64,000 bases of DNA from Litoditis marina (GCA_964036275.1 CAXIWQ010000010.1:1-64000); one strand, 5' to 3'; positions 33,350-47,400 are shown, counted from the first letter of the stretch. Notes: generated by a model from the sequence alone, not told the origin. Program-made: numbers and translations.

Positions 33350-34798
33350 TGCCCTAGTAGGGCAGAAAAGTGGTTTTGCTCGAGTGTGGATCGGATGTCA
33401 ATGAGACTTTCCTGTTCTGGAAAAACAGTTAGCTGATCTGAGCAGAACAAACGATTCTGCCCTAGTAGGGCAGAAACTGGTGTGAACAGAACCTCGTTTC
33501 GTTTCCTATGAAAACAAAGAGTTTGTTCACTCATTCTGCCCTAGTAGGGCAGAAAAGTGGTTTTGCTCGAGTGTGGATCGGATGTCAATGAGACTTTCCT
33601 GTTCTGGAAAAACAGTTAGCTGATCTGAGCAGAACAAACGATTCTGCCCTAGTAGGGCAGAAACTGGTGTGAACAGAACCTCGTTTCGTTTCCTATGAAA
33701 ACAAAGAGTTTGTTCACTCATTCTGCCCTAGTAGGGCAGAAAAGTGGTTTTGCTCGAGTGTGGATCGGATGTCAATGAGACTTTCCTGTTCTGGAAAAAC
33801 AATTAGCTGATCTGAGCAGAACAAACGATTCTGCCCTAGTAGGGCAGAAACTGGTGTGAACAGAACCTCGTTCCGTTTCCTATGAAAACAAAGAGTTTGT
33901 TCACTCATTCTGGCCTAGTAGGACAGAAAAGTGGTTTTGCTCGAGTGTGGATCGGATGTCGATGATACTTTCCTGTTCTGGAAAAACAGTTAGCTGATCT
34001 GAGCAGAACAAACTAATCTGCCCTAGTAGGGCAGAAAAGTGGTTTTGCTTAAGTGTGGATTGGATGTCGATTAGACTTTCTTGTTCTGGAAAAACAGTTA
34101 GCTGATTTGAGCAGAACAAACTATTCTGCCCTAGTAGGGCAGCAAAATGGTTCGGAGAGAACAACGTTCCGTATCCTACGAGGAAACAGATTTTGTTCAC
34201 TCATTCTGCCCTAGTAGGGCAGAAAAGTGGTTTTGCTCGAGTGTGGATCGGATGTCGATGATACTTTCCTGTTCTGGAAAAACAGTTAGCTGATCTGAGC
34301 AGAACAAACTAATCTGCCCTAGTAGGGCAGAAAAGTGGTTTTGCTTAAGTGTGGATTGGATGTCGATTAGACTTTCTTGTTCTGGAAAAACAGTTAGCTG
34401 ATTTGAGCAGAACAAACTATTCTGCCCTAGTAGGGCAGCAAAATGGTTCGGAGAGAACAACGTTCCGTATCCTACGAGGAAACAGATTTTGTTCACTCAT
34501 TCTGGCCTATTAGGACAGAAAAATGGTTTTGCTAGAGTGTGGATCGGATGTCGATGATACTTTAATGTTCTGGAAAAACAGTTAGCTGATCTGAGCAGAA
34601 CAAACTATTCTGCCCTAGTAGGGCAGAAAAGTGGTTTTGCTCGAGTGTGGATCGGATGTCGATGATACTTTCCTGTTCTGGAAAAACAGTTAGCTGATCT
34701 GAGCAGAACAAACTATTCTGCCCTAGTAGGGCAGCAAAATGGTTCGGAGAGAACAACGTTCTGTATCCTACGAGGAAACAGATTTTGTTCACTCATTC
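33350..34798 (-). repeat. Higher-order repeat, 1,449-bp period
   Basis: Three C+B units (187 bp each), then 296-bp A+B+B units with the marks AACTAATCTGCC and GATTTGAGC. The block 33350-34206 recurs at 34799-35655 (1,449 bp) and at 39809-40665 (6,459 bp). The part 33724-34798 recurs at 36377-37451 (2,653 bp). Unit 34207-34502 seems to be an added copy of the adjacent 296-bp unit. Confidence 0.88.
33458..33536 (-). repeat. Module C, 79 bp, right-arm type
   Basis: Read on the - strand it starts GAATGAGTGAACAAACTCTT, with ACTC where the left-arm form has ATCT. It ends CACCAGTTTCTGCC with one T fewer. It is followed directly by B, so the unit is C+B, 187 bp. Runs of this unit are seen at 33350-33911, 34799-35360 and 39809-40370. 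The form recurs to about 63.4 kb. Related copies with a TTTCTTTTCATAGG version lie at 24041-24119 and, 4,145 bp away, at 28186-28264. Confidence 0.93.
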
Positions 34799-35172
34799 TG
34801 CCCTAGTAGGGCAGAAAAGTGGTTTTGCTCGAGTGTGGATCGGATGTCAATGAGACTTTCCTGTTCTGGAAAAACAGTTAGCTGATCTGAGCAGAACAAA
34901 CGATTCTGCCCTAGTAGGGCAGAAACTGGTGTGAACAGAACCTCGTTTCGTTTCCTATGAAAACAAAGAGTTTGTTCACTCATTCTGCCCTAGTAGGGCA
35001 GAAAAGTGGTTTTGCTCGAGTGTGGATCGGATGTCAATGAGACTTTCCTGTTCTGGAAAAACAGTTAGCTGATCTGAGCAGAACAAACGATTCTGCCCTA
35101 GTAGGGCAGAAACTGGTGTGAACAGAACCTCGTTTCGTTTCCTATGAAAACAAAGAGTTTGTTCACTCATTC

Positions 35173-36370
35173 TGCCCTAGTAGGGCAGAAAAGTGGTTTT
35201 GCTCGAGTGTGGATCGGATGTCAATGAGACTTTCCTGTTCTGGAAAAACAATTAGCTGATCTGAGCAGAACAAACGATTCTGCCCTAGTAGGGCAGAAAC
35301 TGGTGTGAACAGAACCTCGTTCCGTTTCCTATGAAAACAAAGAGTTTGTTCACTCATTCTGGCCTAGTAGGACAGAAAAGTGGTTTTGCTCGAGTGTGGA
35401 TCGGATGTCGATGATACTTTCCTGTTCTGGAAAAACAGTTAGCTGATCTGAGCAGAACAAACTAATCTGCCCTAGTAGGGCAGAAAAGTGGTTTTGCTTA
35501 AGTGTGGATTGGATGTCGATTAGACTTTCTTGTTCTGGAAAAACAGTTAGCTGATTTGAGCAGAACAAACTATTCTGCCCTAGTAGGGCAGCAAAATGGT
35601 TCGGAGAGAACAACGTTCCGTATCCTACGAGAAAACAGATTTTGTTCACTCATTCTGCCCTAGTAGGGCAGAAAAGTGGTTTTGCTCGAGTGTGGATCGG
35701 ATGTCAATGAGACTTTCCTGTTCTGGAAAAACAGTTAGCTGATCTGAGCAGAACAAACGATTCCGCCCTAGTAGGGCAGCAAAATGGTTCGAAGAAAACA
35801 ACGTTCCGTATCCTACGAGGAAACAGATTTTGTTCACTCATTCTGCCCTAGTAGGGCAGAAAAGTGGTTTTGCTCGAGTGTGGATCGGATGTCGATGAGA
35901 CTTTCCTGTTCTGGAAAAACAGTTAGCAAACTATTCTGCCCTAGTAGGGCAGCAAAATGGTTCGGAGAGAACAGCGTTCCGTATCCTACGAGAAAACAGA
36001 TTTTGTTCACTCATTCTGCCCTAGTAGGGCAGAAAAGTGGTTTTGCTCGAGTGTGGATCGGATGTCAATGAGACTTTTCTGTTCTGGAAAAACAGTTAGC
36101 TGATCTGAGCAGAACAAACGATTCTGCCCTAGTAGGGCAGAAACTGGTGTGAACAGAACCTCGTTCCGTTTCCTATGAAAACAAAGAGTTTGTTCACTCA
36201 TTCTGCCCTAGTAGGGCAGAAAAGTGGTTTTGCTCGAGTGTGGATCGGATGTCAATGAGACTTTCCTGTTCTGGAAAAACAGTTAGCAAACTATTCTGCC
36301 CTAGTAGGGCAGCAAAATGGTTCGGAGAGAACAACGTTCCGTATCCTACGAGGAAACAGATTTTGTTCAC
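35173..36370 (-). repeat. Block shared with 38151-39348 (2,978-bp offset)
   Basis: Includes the CAATTAGCTG C+B unit, the AACTAATCTGCC 296-bp unit, a B with GATTCCGCCC, an A with GAAGAAAAC and a B with ACTTTTCTGTTCTGG (near 36073). The same linked series is at 38151-39348. Private changes in the second copy include TTTTGCTCACTC near 38808 and ACTATTTTGCC near 38548. Confidence 0.87.
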
Positions 36371-39300
36371 TCATTCTGCCCTAGTAGGGCAGAAAAGTGG
36401 TTTTGCTCGAGTGTGGATCGGATGTCAATGAGACTTTCCTGTTCTGGAAAAACAATTAGCTGATCTGAGCAGAACAAACGATTCTGCCCTAGTAGGGCAG
36501 AAACTGGTGTGAACAGAACCTCGTTCCGTTTCCTATGAAAACAAAGAGTTTGTTCACTCATTCTGGCCTAGTAGGACAGAAAAGTGGTTTTGCTCGAGTG
36601 TGGATCGGATGTCGATGATACTTTCCTGTTCTGGAAAAACAGTTAGCTGATCTGAGCAGAACAAACTAATCTGCCCTAGTAGGGCAGAAAAGTGGTTTTG
36701 CTTAAGTGTGGATTGGATGTCGATTAGACTTTCTTGTTCTGGAAAAACAGTTAGCTGATTTGAGCAGAACAAACTATTCTGCCCTAGTAGGGCAGCAAAA
36801 TGGTTCGGAGAGAACAACGTTCCGTATCCTACGAGGAAACAGATTTTGTTCACTCATTCTGCCCTAGTAGGGCAGAAAAGTGGTTTTGCTCGAGTGTGGA
36901 TCGGATGTCGATGATACTTTCCTGTTCTGGAAAAACAGTTAGCTGATCTGAGCAGAACAAACTAATCTGCCCTAGTAGGGCAGAAAAGTGGTTTTGCTTA
37001 AGTGTGGATTGGATGTCGATTAGACTTTCTTGTTCTGGAAAAACAGTTAGCTGATTTGAGCAGAACAAACTATTCTGCCCTAGTAGGGCAGCAAAATGGT
37101 TCGGAGAGAACAACGTTCCGTATCCTACGAGGAAACAGATTTTGTTCACTCATTCTGGCCTATTAGGACAGAAAAATGGTTTTGCTAGAGTGTGGATCGG
37201 ATGTCGATGATACTTTAATGTTCTGGAAAAACAGTTAGCTGATCTGAGCAGAACAAACTATTCTGCCCTAGTAGGGCAGAAAAGTGGTTTTGCTCGAGTG
37301 TGGATCGGATGTCGATGATACTTTCCTGTTCTGGAAAAACAGTTAGCTGATCTGAGCAGAACAAACTATTCTGCCCTAGTAGGGCAGCAAAATGGTTCGG
37401 AGAGAACAACGTTCTGTATCCTACGAGGAAACAGATTTTGTTCACTCATTCTGCCCTAGTAGGGCAGAAAAGTGGTTTTGCTCGAGTGTGGATCGGATGT
37501 CAATGAGACTTTCCTGTTCTGGAAAAACAGTTAGCTGATCTGAGCAGAACAAACTATTCTGCCCTAGTAGGGCGGAAAAGTGGTTTTGCTCGAGTGTGGA
37601 TCGGATGTCGATGAGACTTTCCTGTTCTGGAAAAACAGTTAGCTGATCTGAGCAGAACAAACTATTCTGCCCTAGTAGGGCAGAAAAGTGGTTTTGCTTA
37701 AGTGTGGATTGGATGTCGATTAGACTTTCTTGTTCTGGAAAAACAGTTAGCTGATCTGAGCAGAACAAACTATTCTGCCCTAGTAGGGCAGCAAAATGGT
37801 TTGGAGAGAACAACGTTCCGTATCCTACGAGGAAACCGATTTTGTTCACTCATTCTGGCCTAGTAGGACAGAAAAATGGTTTTGCTCGAGTGTGGATCGG
37901 ATGTCGATGATATTTTCCTGTTCTGGAAAAACAGTTAGCTGATCTGAGCAGAACAAACTATTCTGCCCTAGTAGGGCGGAAAAGTGGTTTTGCTCGAGTG
38001 TGGATCGGATGTCGATGAGACTTTCCTGTTCTGGAAAAACAGTTAGCTGATCTGAGCAGAACAAACGATTCTGCCCTAGTAGGGCAGAAACTGGTGTGAA
38101 CAGAACCTCGTTTCGTTTCCTATGAAAACAAAGAGTTTGTTCACTCATTCTGCCCTAGTAGGGCAGAAAAGTGGTTTTGCTCGAGTGTGGATCGGATGTC
38201 AATGAGACTTTCCTGTTCTGGAAAAACAATTAGCTGATCTGAGCAGAACAAACGATTCTGCCCTAGTAGGGCAGAAACTGGTGTGAACAGAACCTCGTTC
38301 CGTTTCCTATGAAAACAAAGAGTTTGTTCACTCATTCTGGCCTAGTAGGACAGAAAAGTGGTTTTGCTCGAGTGTGGATCGGATGTCGATGATACTTTCC
38401 TGTTCTGGAAAAACAGTTAGCTGATCTGAGCAGAACAAACTAATCTGCCCTAGTAGGGCAGAAAAGTGGTTTTGCTTAAGTGTGGATTGGATGTCGATTA
38501 GACTTTCTTGTTCTGGAAAAACAGTTAGCTGATTTGAGCAGAACAAACTATTTTGCCCTAGTAGGGCAGCAAAATGGTTCGGAGAGAACAACGTTCCGTA
38601 TCCTACGAGAAAACAGATTTTGTTCACTCATTCTGCCCTAGTAGGGCAGAAAAGTGGTTTTGCTCGAGTGTGGATCGGATGTCAATGAGACTTTCCTGTT
38701 CTGGAAAAACAGTTAGCTGATCTGAGCAGAACAAACGATTCCGCCCTAGTAGGGCAGCAAAATGGTTCGAAGAAAACAACGTTCCGTATCCTACGAGGAA
38801 ACAGATTTTGCTCACTCATTCTGCCCTAGTAGGGCAGAAAAGTGGTTTTGCTCGAGTGTGGATCGGATGTCGATGAGACTTTCCTGTTCTGGAAAAACAG
38901 TTAGCAAACTATTCTGCCCTAGTAGGGCAGCAAAATGGTTCGGAGAGAACAGCGTTCCGTATCCTACGAGAAAACAGATTTTGTTCACTCATTCTGCCCT
39001 AGTAGGGCAGAAAAGTGGTTTTGCTCGAGTGTGGATCGGATGTCAATGAGACTTTTCTGTTCTGGAAAAACAGTTAGCTGATCTGAGCAGAACAAACGAT
39101 TCTGCCCTAGTAGGGCAGAAACTGGTGTGAACAGAACCTCGTTCCGTTTCCTATGAAAACAAAGAGTTTGTTCACTCATTCTGCCCTAGTAGGGCAGAAA
39201 AGTGGTTTTGCTCGAGTGTGGATCGGATGTCAATGAGACTTTCCTGTTCTGGAAAAACAGTTAGCAAACTATTCTGCCCTAGTAGGGCAGCAAAATGGTT

Positions 39301-41400
39301 CGGAGAGAACAACGTTCCGTATCCTACGAGGAAACAGATTTTGTTCACTCATTCTGCCCTAGTAGGGCAGAAAAGTGGTTTTGCTCGAGTGTGGATCGGA
39401 GGTCGATGAGACTTTCCTGTTCTGGAAAAACAGTTAGCAAACTATTCTGCCCTAGTAGGGCAGCAAAATGGTTCGGAGAGAACAACGTTCCGTATCCTAC
39501 GAGGAAACAGATTTTGTTCACTCATTCTGGCCTATTAGGACAGAAAAATGGTTTTGCTAGAGTGTGGATCGGATGTCGATGATACTTTAATGTTCTGGAA
39601 AAACAGTTAGCTGATCTGAGCAGAACAAACTATTCTGCCCTAGTAGGGCAGAAAAGTGGTTTTGCTCGAGTGTGGATCGGATGTCGATGATACTTTCCTG
39701 TTCTGGAAAAACAGTTAGCAAACTATTCTGCCCTAGTAGGACAGCAAAATGGTTCGGAGAGAACAACGTTCTGTATCCTACGAGGAAACAGATTTTGTTC
39801 ACTCATTCTGCCCTAGTAGGGCAGAAAAGTGGTTTTGCTCGAGTGTGGATCGGATGTCAATGAGACTTTCCTGTTCTGGAAAAACAGTTAGCTGATCTGA
39901 GCAGAACAAACGATTCTGCCCTAGTAGGGCAGAAACTGGTGTGAACAGAACCTCGTTTCGTTTCCTATGAAAACAAAGAGTTTGTTCACTCATTCTGCCC
40001 TAGTAGGGCAGAAAAGTGGTTTTGCTCGAGTGTGGATCGGATGTCAATGAGACTTTCCTGTTCTGGAAAAACAGTTAGCTGATCTGAGCAGAACAAACGA
40101 TTCTGCCCTAGTAGGGCAGAAACTGGTGTGAACAGAACCTCGTTTCGTTTCCTATGAAAACAAAGAGTTTGTTCACTCATTCTGCCCTAGTAGGGCAGAA
40201 AAGTGGTTTTGCTCGAGTGTGGATCGGATGTCAATGAGACTTTCCTGTTCTGGAAAAACAATTAGCTGATCTGAGCAGAACAAACGATTCTGCCCTAGTA
40301 GGGCAGAAACTGGTGTGAACAGAACCTCGTTCCGTTTCCTATGAAAACAAAGAGTTTGTTCACTCATTCTGGCCTAGTAGGACAGAAAAGTGGTTTTGCT
40401 CGAGTGTGGATCGGATGTCGATGATACTTTCCTGTTCTGGAAAAACAGTTAGCTGATCTGAGCAGAACAAACTAATCTGCCCTAGTAGGGCAGAAAAGTG
40501 GTTTTGCTTAAGTGTGGATTGGATGTCGATTAGACTTTCTTGTTCTGGAAAAACAGTTAGCTGGTTTGAGCAGAACAAACTATTCTGCCCTAGTAGGGCA
40601 GCAAAATGGTTCGGAGAGAACAACGTTCCGTATCCTACGAGAAAACAGATTTTGTTCACTCATTCTGCCCTAGTAGGGCAGAAAAGTGGTTTTGCTCGAG
40701 TGTGGATCGGATGTCAATGAGACTTTCCTGTTCTGGAAAAACAGTTAGCTGATCTGAGCAGAACAAACGATTCCGCCCTAGTAGGGCAGCAAAATGGTTC
40801 GAAGAAAACAACGTTCCGTATCCTACGAGGAAACAGATTTTGTTCACTCATTCTGCCCTAGTAGGGCAGAAAAGTGGTTTTGCTCGAGTGTGGATCGGAT
40901 GTCAATGAGACTTTCCTGTTCTGGAAAAACAGTTAGCTGATCTGAGCAGAACAAACGATTCCGCCCTAGTAGGGCAGCAAAATGGTTCGAAGAAAACAAC
41001 GTTCCGTATCCTACGAGGAAACCGATTTTGTTCACTCATTCTGCCCTAGTAGGGCAGAAAAGTGGTTTTGCTCGAGTGTGGATCGGATGTCGATGAGACT
41101 TTCCTGTTCTGGAAAAACAGTTAGCAAACTATTCTGCCTAGTAGGGCAGCAAAATGGTTCGGAGAGAACAGCGTTCCGTATCCTACGAGAAAACAGATTT
41201 TGTTCACTCATTCTGCCCTAGTAGGGCAGAAAAGTGGTTTTGCTCGAGTGTGGATCGGATGTCAATGAGACTTTTCTGTTCTGGAAAAACAGTTGGCTGA
41301 TCTGAGCAGAACAAACGATTCTGCCCTAGTAGGGCAGAAACTGGTGTGAACAGAACCTCGTTCCGTTTCCTATGAAAACAAAGAGTTTGTTCACTCATTC
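36371..41400 (-). repeat. Mosaic higher-order domain
   Basis: Pieces related to 33.2-36.4 kb at offsets of 2,653, 2,978 and 6,459 bp, joined in a changed order, with the 404-bp A+B+B+B unit at 37452-37855. It ends with two consecutive 188-bp units marked GATTCCGCCC / GAAGAAAAC and a boundary one base short (CTGCCTAG near 41136). 40370-41400 recurs at 46627-47657, and 39182-39808 at 47658-48284. Confidence 0.85.
37452..37855 (-). repeat. 404-bp unit A+B+B+B
   Basis: On the - strand one A (37776-37855) is followed by three B modules in a row. The first is the CTTAAG type and the middle boundary has GGGCGG on the + strand in place of GGGCAG. It is one of the longest B runs I found. A sister copy with the same order lies at 56155-56558, 18,703 bp away; its last B is of the B-prime kind. 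Confidence 0.9.
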
Positions 41401-44400
41401 TGCCCTAGTAGGGCAGAAAAGTGGTTTTGCTCGAGTGTGGATCGGATGTCAATGAGACTTTCCTGTTCTGGAAAAACAGTTAGCTGATCTGAGCAGAACA
41501 AACGATTCTGCCCTAGTAGGGCAGAAACTGGTGTGAACAGAACCTCGTTTCGTTTCCTATGAAAACAAAGAGTTTGTTCACTCATTCTGCCCTAGTAGGG
41601 CAGAAAAGTGGTTTTGCTCGAGTGTGGATCGGATGTCAATGAGACTTTCCTGTTCTGGAAAAAACAGTTAGCTGATCTGAGCAGAACAAACGATTCTGCC
41701 CTAGTAGGGCAGAAACTGGTGTGAACAGAACCTCGTTTCGTTTCCTATGAAAACAAAGAGTTTGTTCACTCATTCTGCCCTAGTAGGGCAGAAAAGTGGT
41801 TTTGCTCGAGTGTGGATCGGATGTCAATGAGACTTTCCTGTTCTGGAAAAACAGTTAGCTGATCTGAGCAGAACAAACGATTCTGCCCTAGTAGGGCAGA
41901 AACTGGTGTGAACAGAACCTCGTTTCGTTTCCTATGAAAACAAAGAGTTTGTTCATTCATTCTGCCCTAGTAGGGCAGAAAAGTGGTTTTGCTCGAGTGT
42001 GGATCGGATGTCAATGAGACTTTCCTGTTCTGGAAAAACAATTAGCTGATCTGAGCAGAACAAACGATTCTGCCCTAGTAGGGCAGAAACTGGTGTGAAC
42101 AGAACCTCGTTCCGTTTCCTATGAAAACAAAGAGTTTGTTCACTCATTCTGGCCTAGTAGGACAGAAAAGTGGTTTTGCTCGAGTGTGGATCGGATGTCG
42201 ATGATACTTTCCTGTTCTGGAAAAACAGTTAGCTGATCTGAGCAGAACAAACTAATCTGCCCTAGTAGGGCAGAAAAGTGGTTTTGCTTAAGTGTGGATT
42301 GGATGTCGATTAGACTTTCTTGTTCTGGAAAAACAGTTAGCTGATTTGAGCAGAACAAACTATTCTGCCCTAGTAGGGCAGCAAAATGGTTCGGAGAGAA
42401 CAACGTTCCGTATCCTACGAGAAAACAGATTTTGTTCACTCATTCTGCCCTAGTAGGGCAGAAAAGTGGTTTTGCTCGAGTGTGGATCGGATGTCAATGA
42501 GACTTTCCTGTTCTGGAAAAACAGTTAGCTGATCTGAGCAGAACAAACGATTCCGCCCTAGTAGGGCAGCAAAATGGTTCGAAGAAAACAACGTTCCGTA
42601 TCCTACGAGGAAACAGATTTTGTTCACTCATTCTGCCCTAGTAGGGCAGAAAAGTGGTTTTGCTCGAGTGTGGATCGGATGTCGATGAGACTTTCCTGTT
42701 CTGGAAAAACAGTTAGCAAACTATTCTGCCCTAGTAGGGCAGCAAAATGGTTCGGAGAGAACAGCGTTCCGTATCCTACGAGAAAACAGATTTTGTTCAC
42801 TCATTCTGCCCTAGTAGGGCAGAAAAGTGGTTTTGCTCGAGTGTGGATCGGATGTCAATGAGACTTTCCTGTTCTGGAAAAACAGTTAGCTGATCTGAGC
42901 AGAACAAACGATTCTGCCCTAGTAGGGCAGAAAAGTGGTTTTGCTCGAGTGTGGATCGGATGTCGATGAGACTTTCCTGTTCTGGAAAAACAGTTAGCAA
43001 ACTATTCTGCCCTAGTAGGGCAGCAAAATGGTTCGGAGAGAACAACGTTCTGTATCCTACGAGGAAACAGATTTTGTTCACTCATTCTGCCCTAGTAGGG
43101 CAGAAAAGTGGTTTTGCTCGAGTGTGGATCGGATGTCAATGAGACTTTCCTGTTCTGGAAAAACAGTTAGCTGATCTGAGCAGAACAAACGATTCTGCCC
43201 TAGTAGGGCAGAAACTGGTGTGAACAGAACCTCGTTTCGTTTCCTATGAAAACAAAGAGTTTGTTCACTCATTCTGCCCTAGTAGGGCAGAAAAGTGGTT
43301 TTGCTCGAGTGTGGATCGGATGTCAATGAGACTTTCCTGTTCTGGAAAAACAGTTAGCTGATCTGAGCAGAACAAACGATTCTGCCCTAGTAGGGCAGCA
43401 AAATGGTTCGGAGAGAACAACGTTCCGTATCCTACAAGGAAACAGATTTTGTTCACTCATTCTGCCCTAGTAGGGCAGAAAAGTGGTTTTGCTCGAGTGT
43501 GGATCGGATGTCAATGAGACTTTCCTGTTCTGGAAAAACAGTTAGCTGATCTGAGCAGAACAAACGATTCTGCCCTAGTAGGGCAGCAAAATGGTTCGGA
43601 GAGAACAACGTTCCGTATCCTACGAGGAAACAGATTTTGTTCACTCATTCTGGCCTAGTAGGACAGAAAAGTGGTTTTGCTCGAGTGTGGATCGGATGTC
43701 GATGATACTTTCCTGTTCTGGAAAAACAGTTAGCTGATCTGAGCAGAACAAACTAATCTGCCCTAGTAGGGCAGAAAAGTGGTTTTGCTTAAGTGTGGAT
43801 TGGTTATCGATTAGACTTTCTTGTTCTGGAAAAACAGTTAGCTGATCTGAGCAGAACAAACTATTCTGCCCTAGTAGGGCAGCAAAATGGTTCGGAGAGA
43901 ACAACGTTCCGTATCCTACGAGGAAACAGATTTTGTTCACTCATTCTGCCCTAGTAGGGCAGAAAAGTGGTTTTGCTCGAGTGCGGATCGGATGTCAATG
44001 AGACTTTCCTGTTCTGGAAAAACAGTTATCTGATCTGAGCAGAACAAACGATTCTGCCCTAGTAGGGCAGCAAAATGGTTCGAAGAGAACAACGTTCCGT
44101 ATCCTACGAGGAAACAGATTTTGTTCACTCATTCTGCCATAGTAGGGCAGAAAAGTGGTGTGAACAGAACCTCGTTCCGTTTCCTATGAAAACAAAGATT
44201 TTGTTTACTCATTCTGCCCTAGTAGGGCAGAAAAGTGGTTTTGCTCGAGTGTGGATCGGATGTCAATGAGACTTTCCTGTTCTGGAAAAACAGTTAGCTG
44301 ATCTGAGCAGAACAAACGATTCTGCCCTAGTAGGGCAGCAAAATGGTTCGAAGAAAACAACGTTCCGTATCCTACGAGGAAACAGATTTTGTTCACTCAT

Positions 44401-47400
44401 TCTGCCCTAGTAGGGCAGAAAAGTGGTTTTGCTCGAGTGTGGATCGGATGTCGATGAGACTTTCCTGTTCTGGAAAAACAGTTAGCAAACTATTCTGCCC
44501 TAGTAGGGCAGCAAAATGGTTCGGAGAGAACAGCGTTCCGTATCCTACGAGAAAACAGATTTTGTTCACTCATTCTGCCCTAGTAGGGCAGAAAAGTGGT
44601 TTTGCTCGAGTGTGGATCGGATGTCAATGAGACTTTCCTGTTCTGGAAAAACAGTTAGCTGATCTGAGCAGAACAAACGATTCTGCCCTAGTAGGGCAGA
44701 AACCGGTGTGAACAGAACCTCGTTCCGTTTCCTATGAAAACAAAGAGTTTGCTCACTCATTCTGCCCTAGTAGGGCAGAAAAGTGGTTTTGCTCGAGTGT
44801 GGATCGGATGTCAATAAGACTTTCCTGTTCTGGAAAAACAGTTAGCTGATCTGAGCAGAGCAAACGATTCTGCCCTAGTAGGGCGGCAAAATGGTTCGGA
44901 GAGAACAACGTTCCTTATCCTACGAGGAAACAGATTTTGTTCACTCATTCTGGCCTAGTAGGACAGAAAAGTGGTTTTGCTCGAGTGTGGATTGGATGTC
45001 GATGATACTTTCCTGTTCTGGAAAAACAGTTAGCTGATCTGAGCAGAACAAACTACTCTGCCCTAGTAGGGCAGAAAAGTGGTTTTGCTTAAGTGTGGAT
45101 TGGTTATCGATTAGACTTTCTTGTTCTGGAAAAACAGTTAGCTGATCTGAGCAGAACAAACTATTCTGCCCTAGTAGGGCAGCAAAATGGTTCGGAGAGA
45201 ACAACGTTCCGTATCCTACGAGGAAACAGATTTTGTTCACTCATTCTGCCCTAGTAGGGCAGAAAAGTGGTTTTGCTCGAGTGCGGGTCGGATGTCAATG
45301 AGACTTTCCTGTTCTGGAAAAACAGTTATCTGATCTGAGCAGAACAAACGATTCTGCCCTAGTAGGGCAGCAAAATGGTTCGAAGAGAACAACGTTCCGT
45401 ATCCTACGAGGAAACAGATTTTGTTCACTCATTCTGCCATAGTAGGGCAGAAAAGTGGTGTGAACAGAACCTCGTTCCGTTTTCTATGAAAACAAAGAGT
45501 TTGTTCACTCATTCTGCCCTAGTAGGGCAGAAAAGTGGTTTTGCTCGAGTGTGGATCGGATGTCAATGAGACTGTCCTGTTCTGGAAAAACAGTTAGCTG
45601 ATCTGAGCAGAACAAACGATTCTGCCCTAGTAGGGCAGCAAAATGGTTCGGAGAGAACAACGTTCCGTATCCTACGAGGAAACAGATTTTGTTCACTCAT
45701 TCTGCCCTAGTAGGGCAGAAAAGTGGTTTTGCTCGAGTGCGGATCGGATGTCAATGAGACTTTCCTGTTCTGGAAAAACAGTTAGCTGATCTGAGCAGAA
45801 CAAACGATTCTGCCCTAGTAGGGCAGCAAAATGGTTCGAAGAGAACAACGTTCCGTATCCTACGAGGAAACAGATTTTGTTCACTCATTCTGCCATAGTA
45901 GGGCAGAAAAGTGGTGTGAACAGAACCTCGTTCCGTTTCCTATAAAAACAAAGATTTTGTTCACTCATTCTGGCCCAGTAGGGCAGAAAAGTGGTTTTGC
46001 TCGAGTGTGGATCGGATGTCGATTAGACTTTCCTGTTCTGGAAAAACACTTAGCTGATCTGAGCAGAACAAACTATTCTGCCCTAGTAGGGCAGCAAAAT
46101 GGTTTGGAGAGAACAACGTTCCGTATCCTACGAGGAAACTGATTTTGTTCACTCATTCTGGCCTAGTAGGACAGAAAAATGGTTTTGCTCGAGTGTGGAT
46201 CGGATGTCGATGATACTTTCCTGTTCTGGAAAAACAGTTAGCTGATCTGAGCAGAACAAACTATTCTGCCCTAGTAGGGCAGAAAAGTGGTTTTGCTCGA
46301 GTGTGGATCGGATGTCGATGAGACTTTCCTGTTCTGGAAAAACAGTAAGCACACTATTCTGCCCTAGTAGGGCAGCAAAATGGTTCGGAGAGAACAACGT
46401 TCCGTATCCTACGAGGAAACAGATTTTGTTCACTCATTCTGCCCTAGTAGGGCAGAAAAGTGGTTTTGCTCGAGTGTGGATCGGATGTCAATGAGACTTT
46501 CCTGTTCTGGAAAAACAGTTAGCTGATCTGAGCAGAACAAACGATTTTGCCCTAGTAGGGCAGAAACTGGTGTGAACAGAACCTCGTTCCGTTTCCTATG
46601 AAAACAAAGAGTTTGTTCACTCATTCTGGCCTAGTAGGACAGAAAAGTGGTTTTGCTCGAGTGTGGATCGGATGTCGATGATACTTTCCTGTTCTGGAAA
46701 AACAGTTAGCTGATCTGAGCAGAACAAACTAATCTGCCCTAGTAGGGCAGAAAAGTGGTTTTGCTTAAGTGTGGATTGGATGTCGATTAGACTTTCTTGT
46801 TCTGGAAAAACAGTTAGCTGGTTTGAGCAGAACAAACTATTCTGCCCTAGTAGGGCAGCAAAATGGTTCGGAGAGAACAACGTTCCGTATCCTACGAGAA
46901 AACAGATTTTGTTCACTCATTCTGCCCTAGTAGGGCAGAAAAGTGGTTTTGCTCGAGTGTGGATCGGATGTCAATGAGACTTTCCTGTTCTGGAAAAACA
47001 GTTAGCTGATCTGAGCAGAACAAACGATTCCGCCCTAGTAGGGCAGCAAAATGGTTCGAAGAAAACAACGTTCCGTATCCTACGAGGAAACAGATTTTGT
47101 TCACTCATTCTGCCCTAGTAGGGCAGAAAAGTGGTTTTGCTCGAGTGTGGATCGGATGTCAATGAGACTTTCCTGTTCTGGAAAAACAGTTAGCTGATCT
47201 GAGCAGAACAAACGATTCCGCCCTAGTAGGGCAGCAAAATGGTTCGAAGAAAACAACGTTCCGTATCCTACGAGGAAACCGATTTTGTTCACTCATTCTG
47301 CCCTAGTAGGGCAGAAAAGTGGTTTTGCTCGAGTGTGGATCGGATGTCGATGAGACTTTCCTGTTCTGGAAAAACAGTTAGCAAACTATTCTGCCTAGTA

